A stretch of 64,000 bases of DNA from Fusobacterium varium (GTDB lineage Bacteria > Fusobacteriota > Fusobacteriia > Fusobacteriales > Fusobacteriaceae), in the NCBI GenBank assembly GCA_900637705.1, contig LR134390.1, forward strand, positions 372,001-436,000. Reading direction: 5' to 3'. The position numbers and the translations under genes were made by a program. Each line of letters opens with the position of its first letter. The first letter of the stretch is position 1. This document shows, in pieces, positions 63,718 through 64,000 of this stretch. Under the pieces are notes generated by a model. The model made no database searches. It was given only the letters and a program-made list of their open reading frames with translations, and had not been told where the DNA came from.

Positions 63718-64000
63718 TTATAAAGAACATTTTGATTTGTGAACTGAATACATATGGCTATTATTAAGATTTACATCAACATATTGGTCAATTAAATCTA
63801 ATGTATGATATAATTTTTCAAGATGTATGTTATGATTTATTCCCATTCCATTTAACATATTAACAAAATCTTCAGTAGCAACATTTCCTGCTGCTCCAGG
63901 AGCAAAGGGACATCCTCCTAAGCCACCAATAGAAGTTTCAAAAATAGAATATCCTAATTGCAGTGCAACAAGCATATTTGCTAATCCCATTCCACGAGTA
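63718..64000 (-). CDS. Hydroxymethylglutaryl-CoA lyase-like protein, C-terminal part (partial)
   Basis: The frame enters from the right edge with TRGMGLANMLVALQLGYSIFETSIGGLGGCPFAPGAAGNVATEDFVNMLNGMG. The GLGGCPFAPGAAGNVATED stretch holds the catalytic cysteine of HMG-CoA lyase (family signature SxxGLGGCPYAxGxxGNxxTED). The N-terminal part is outside the window. It heads the visible operon with the P-loop ATPase and Vor subunits, suggesting catabolism of leucine-like or related acyl-CoA compounds. It could be a citramalyl- or other 3-hydroxyacyl-CoA lyase. Confidence 0.88.
   Translation of the reverse strand, partial: TRGMGLANMLVALQLGYSIFETSIGGLGGCPFAPGAAGNVATEDFVNMLNGMGINHNIHLEKLYHTLDLIDQYVDVNLNNSHMYSVHKSKCSL

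Noticed and set aside
1-64000. tRNA, rRNA and CRISPR loci
   Set aside because: No T-loop-type tRNA 3' halves, rRNA-like stretches or regularly spaced repeats were seen in the intergenic regions.

Overview
The window is about 30% G+C DNA, gene-dense, with strong Shine-Dalgarno sites and very A/T-rich intergenic regions. Gene content points to an anaerobic, amino-acid- and purine-fermenting diderm of the genus Fusobacterium, probably the F. varium/ulcerans/mortiferum group. Supporting signs are a hut operon with a long urocanase, selenium-type xanthine dehydrogenase and SsnA, lpxK plus a FadL-like outer-membrane protein, pyruvate phosphate dikinase with class III fructose-bisphosphatase, and a 2-oxoacid:ferredoxin oxidoreductase. 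The genus is an inference; no rRNA or tRNA gene was found.

Layout. 1-330: end of an IS3-family element. 776-6976: histidine degradation (permease, hutH, hutU, hutI). 7138-9076: a degraded phosphatase gene, then a divergent flavin-type oxidase and WYL regulator with an operator between them. 9194-12533: DUF3870-like protein, D-aminoacylase and permease. 12719-23115: a purine/hydantoin block in which a sigma-54 activator sits between two sigma-54 promoters, one driving hydantoinase plus RidA and the other driving ssnA, a purine permease, a dihydroorotate-dehydrogenase-like/ferredoxin protein and selenium-type xanthine dehydrogenase. 23245-27642: gamma-glutamyltransferase, an unknown membrane protein and a peptide-binding lipoprotein that has an attenuator-like leader. 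27954-29440: DUF554 protein and a HAD phosphatase. 29607-36329: a DUF4132-type 1454-residue protein overlapping a two-component system and a Spy-like periplasmic protein. 36464-40453: regulator, GltS-like symporter and AbgB-like aminoacylase. 40701-43202: Crp-type regulator, thioredoxin and hydroxyacid dehydrogenase. 43260-45181: FadL-like porin plus TetR regulator. 45274-50468: gluconeogenic operon (CcpN-type regulator, ppdK, fbp). 50680-54093: yfcE, nadD, PTS IIA, a hypothetical gene and lpxK. 54362-59317: CAP protein, glycogen debranching enzyme and a DUF2157/GDYXXLXY pair. 59427-64000: GntR regulator, Vor/Kor-type oxidoreductase, P-loop ATPase and the end of an HMG-CoA-lyase-like gene.

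The unifying theme is catabolism of nitrogen compounds (histidine, purines, hydantoins, N-acyl-D-amino acids, gamma-glutamyl peptides, aminobenzoyl-glutamate-like amides), each with its own uptake system and local regulator.

Sequence-quality caveat: about 22 breaks in otherwise good genes are each restored by adding one A or T, nearly always in a 5-7-base homopolymer. Housekeeping genes (ppdK, fbp, nadD) are hit as often as accessory ones, so most are probably sequencing or assembly errors. These genes are given as single CDS entries spanning the break, with the position stated.
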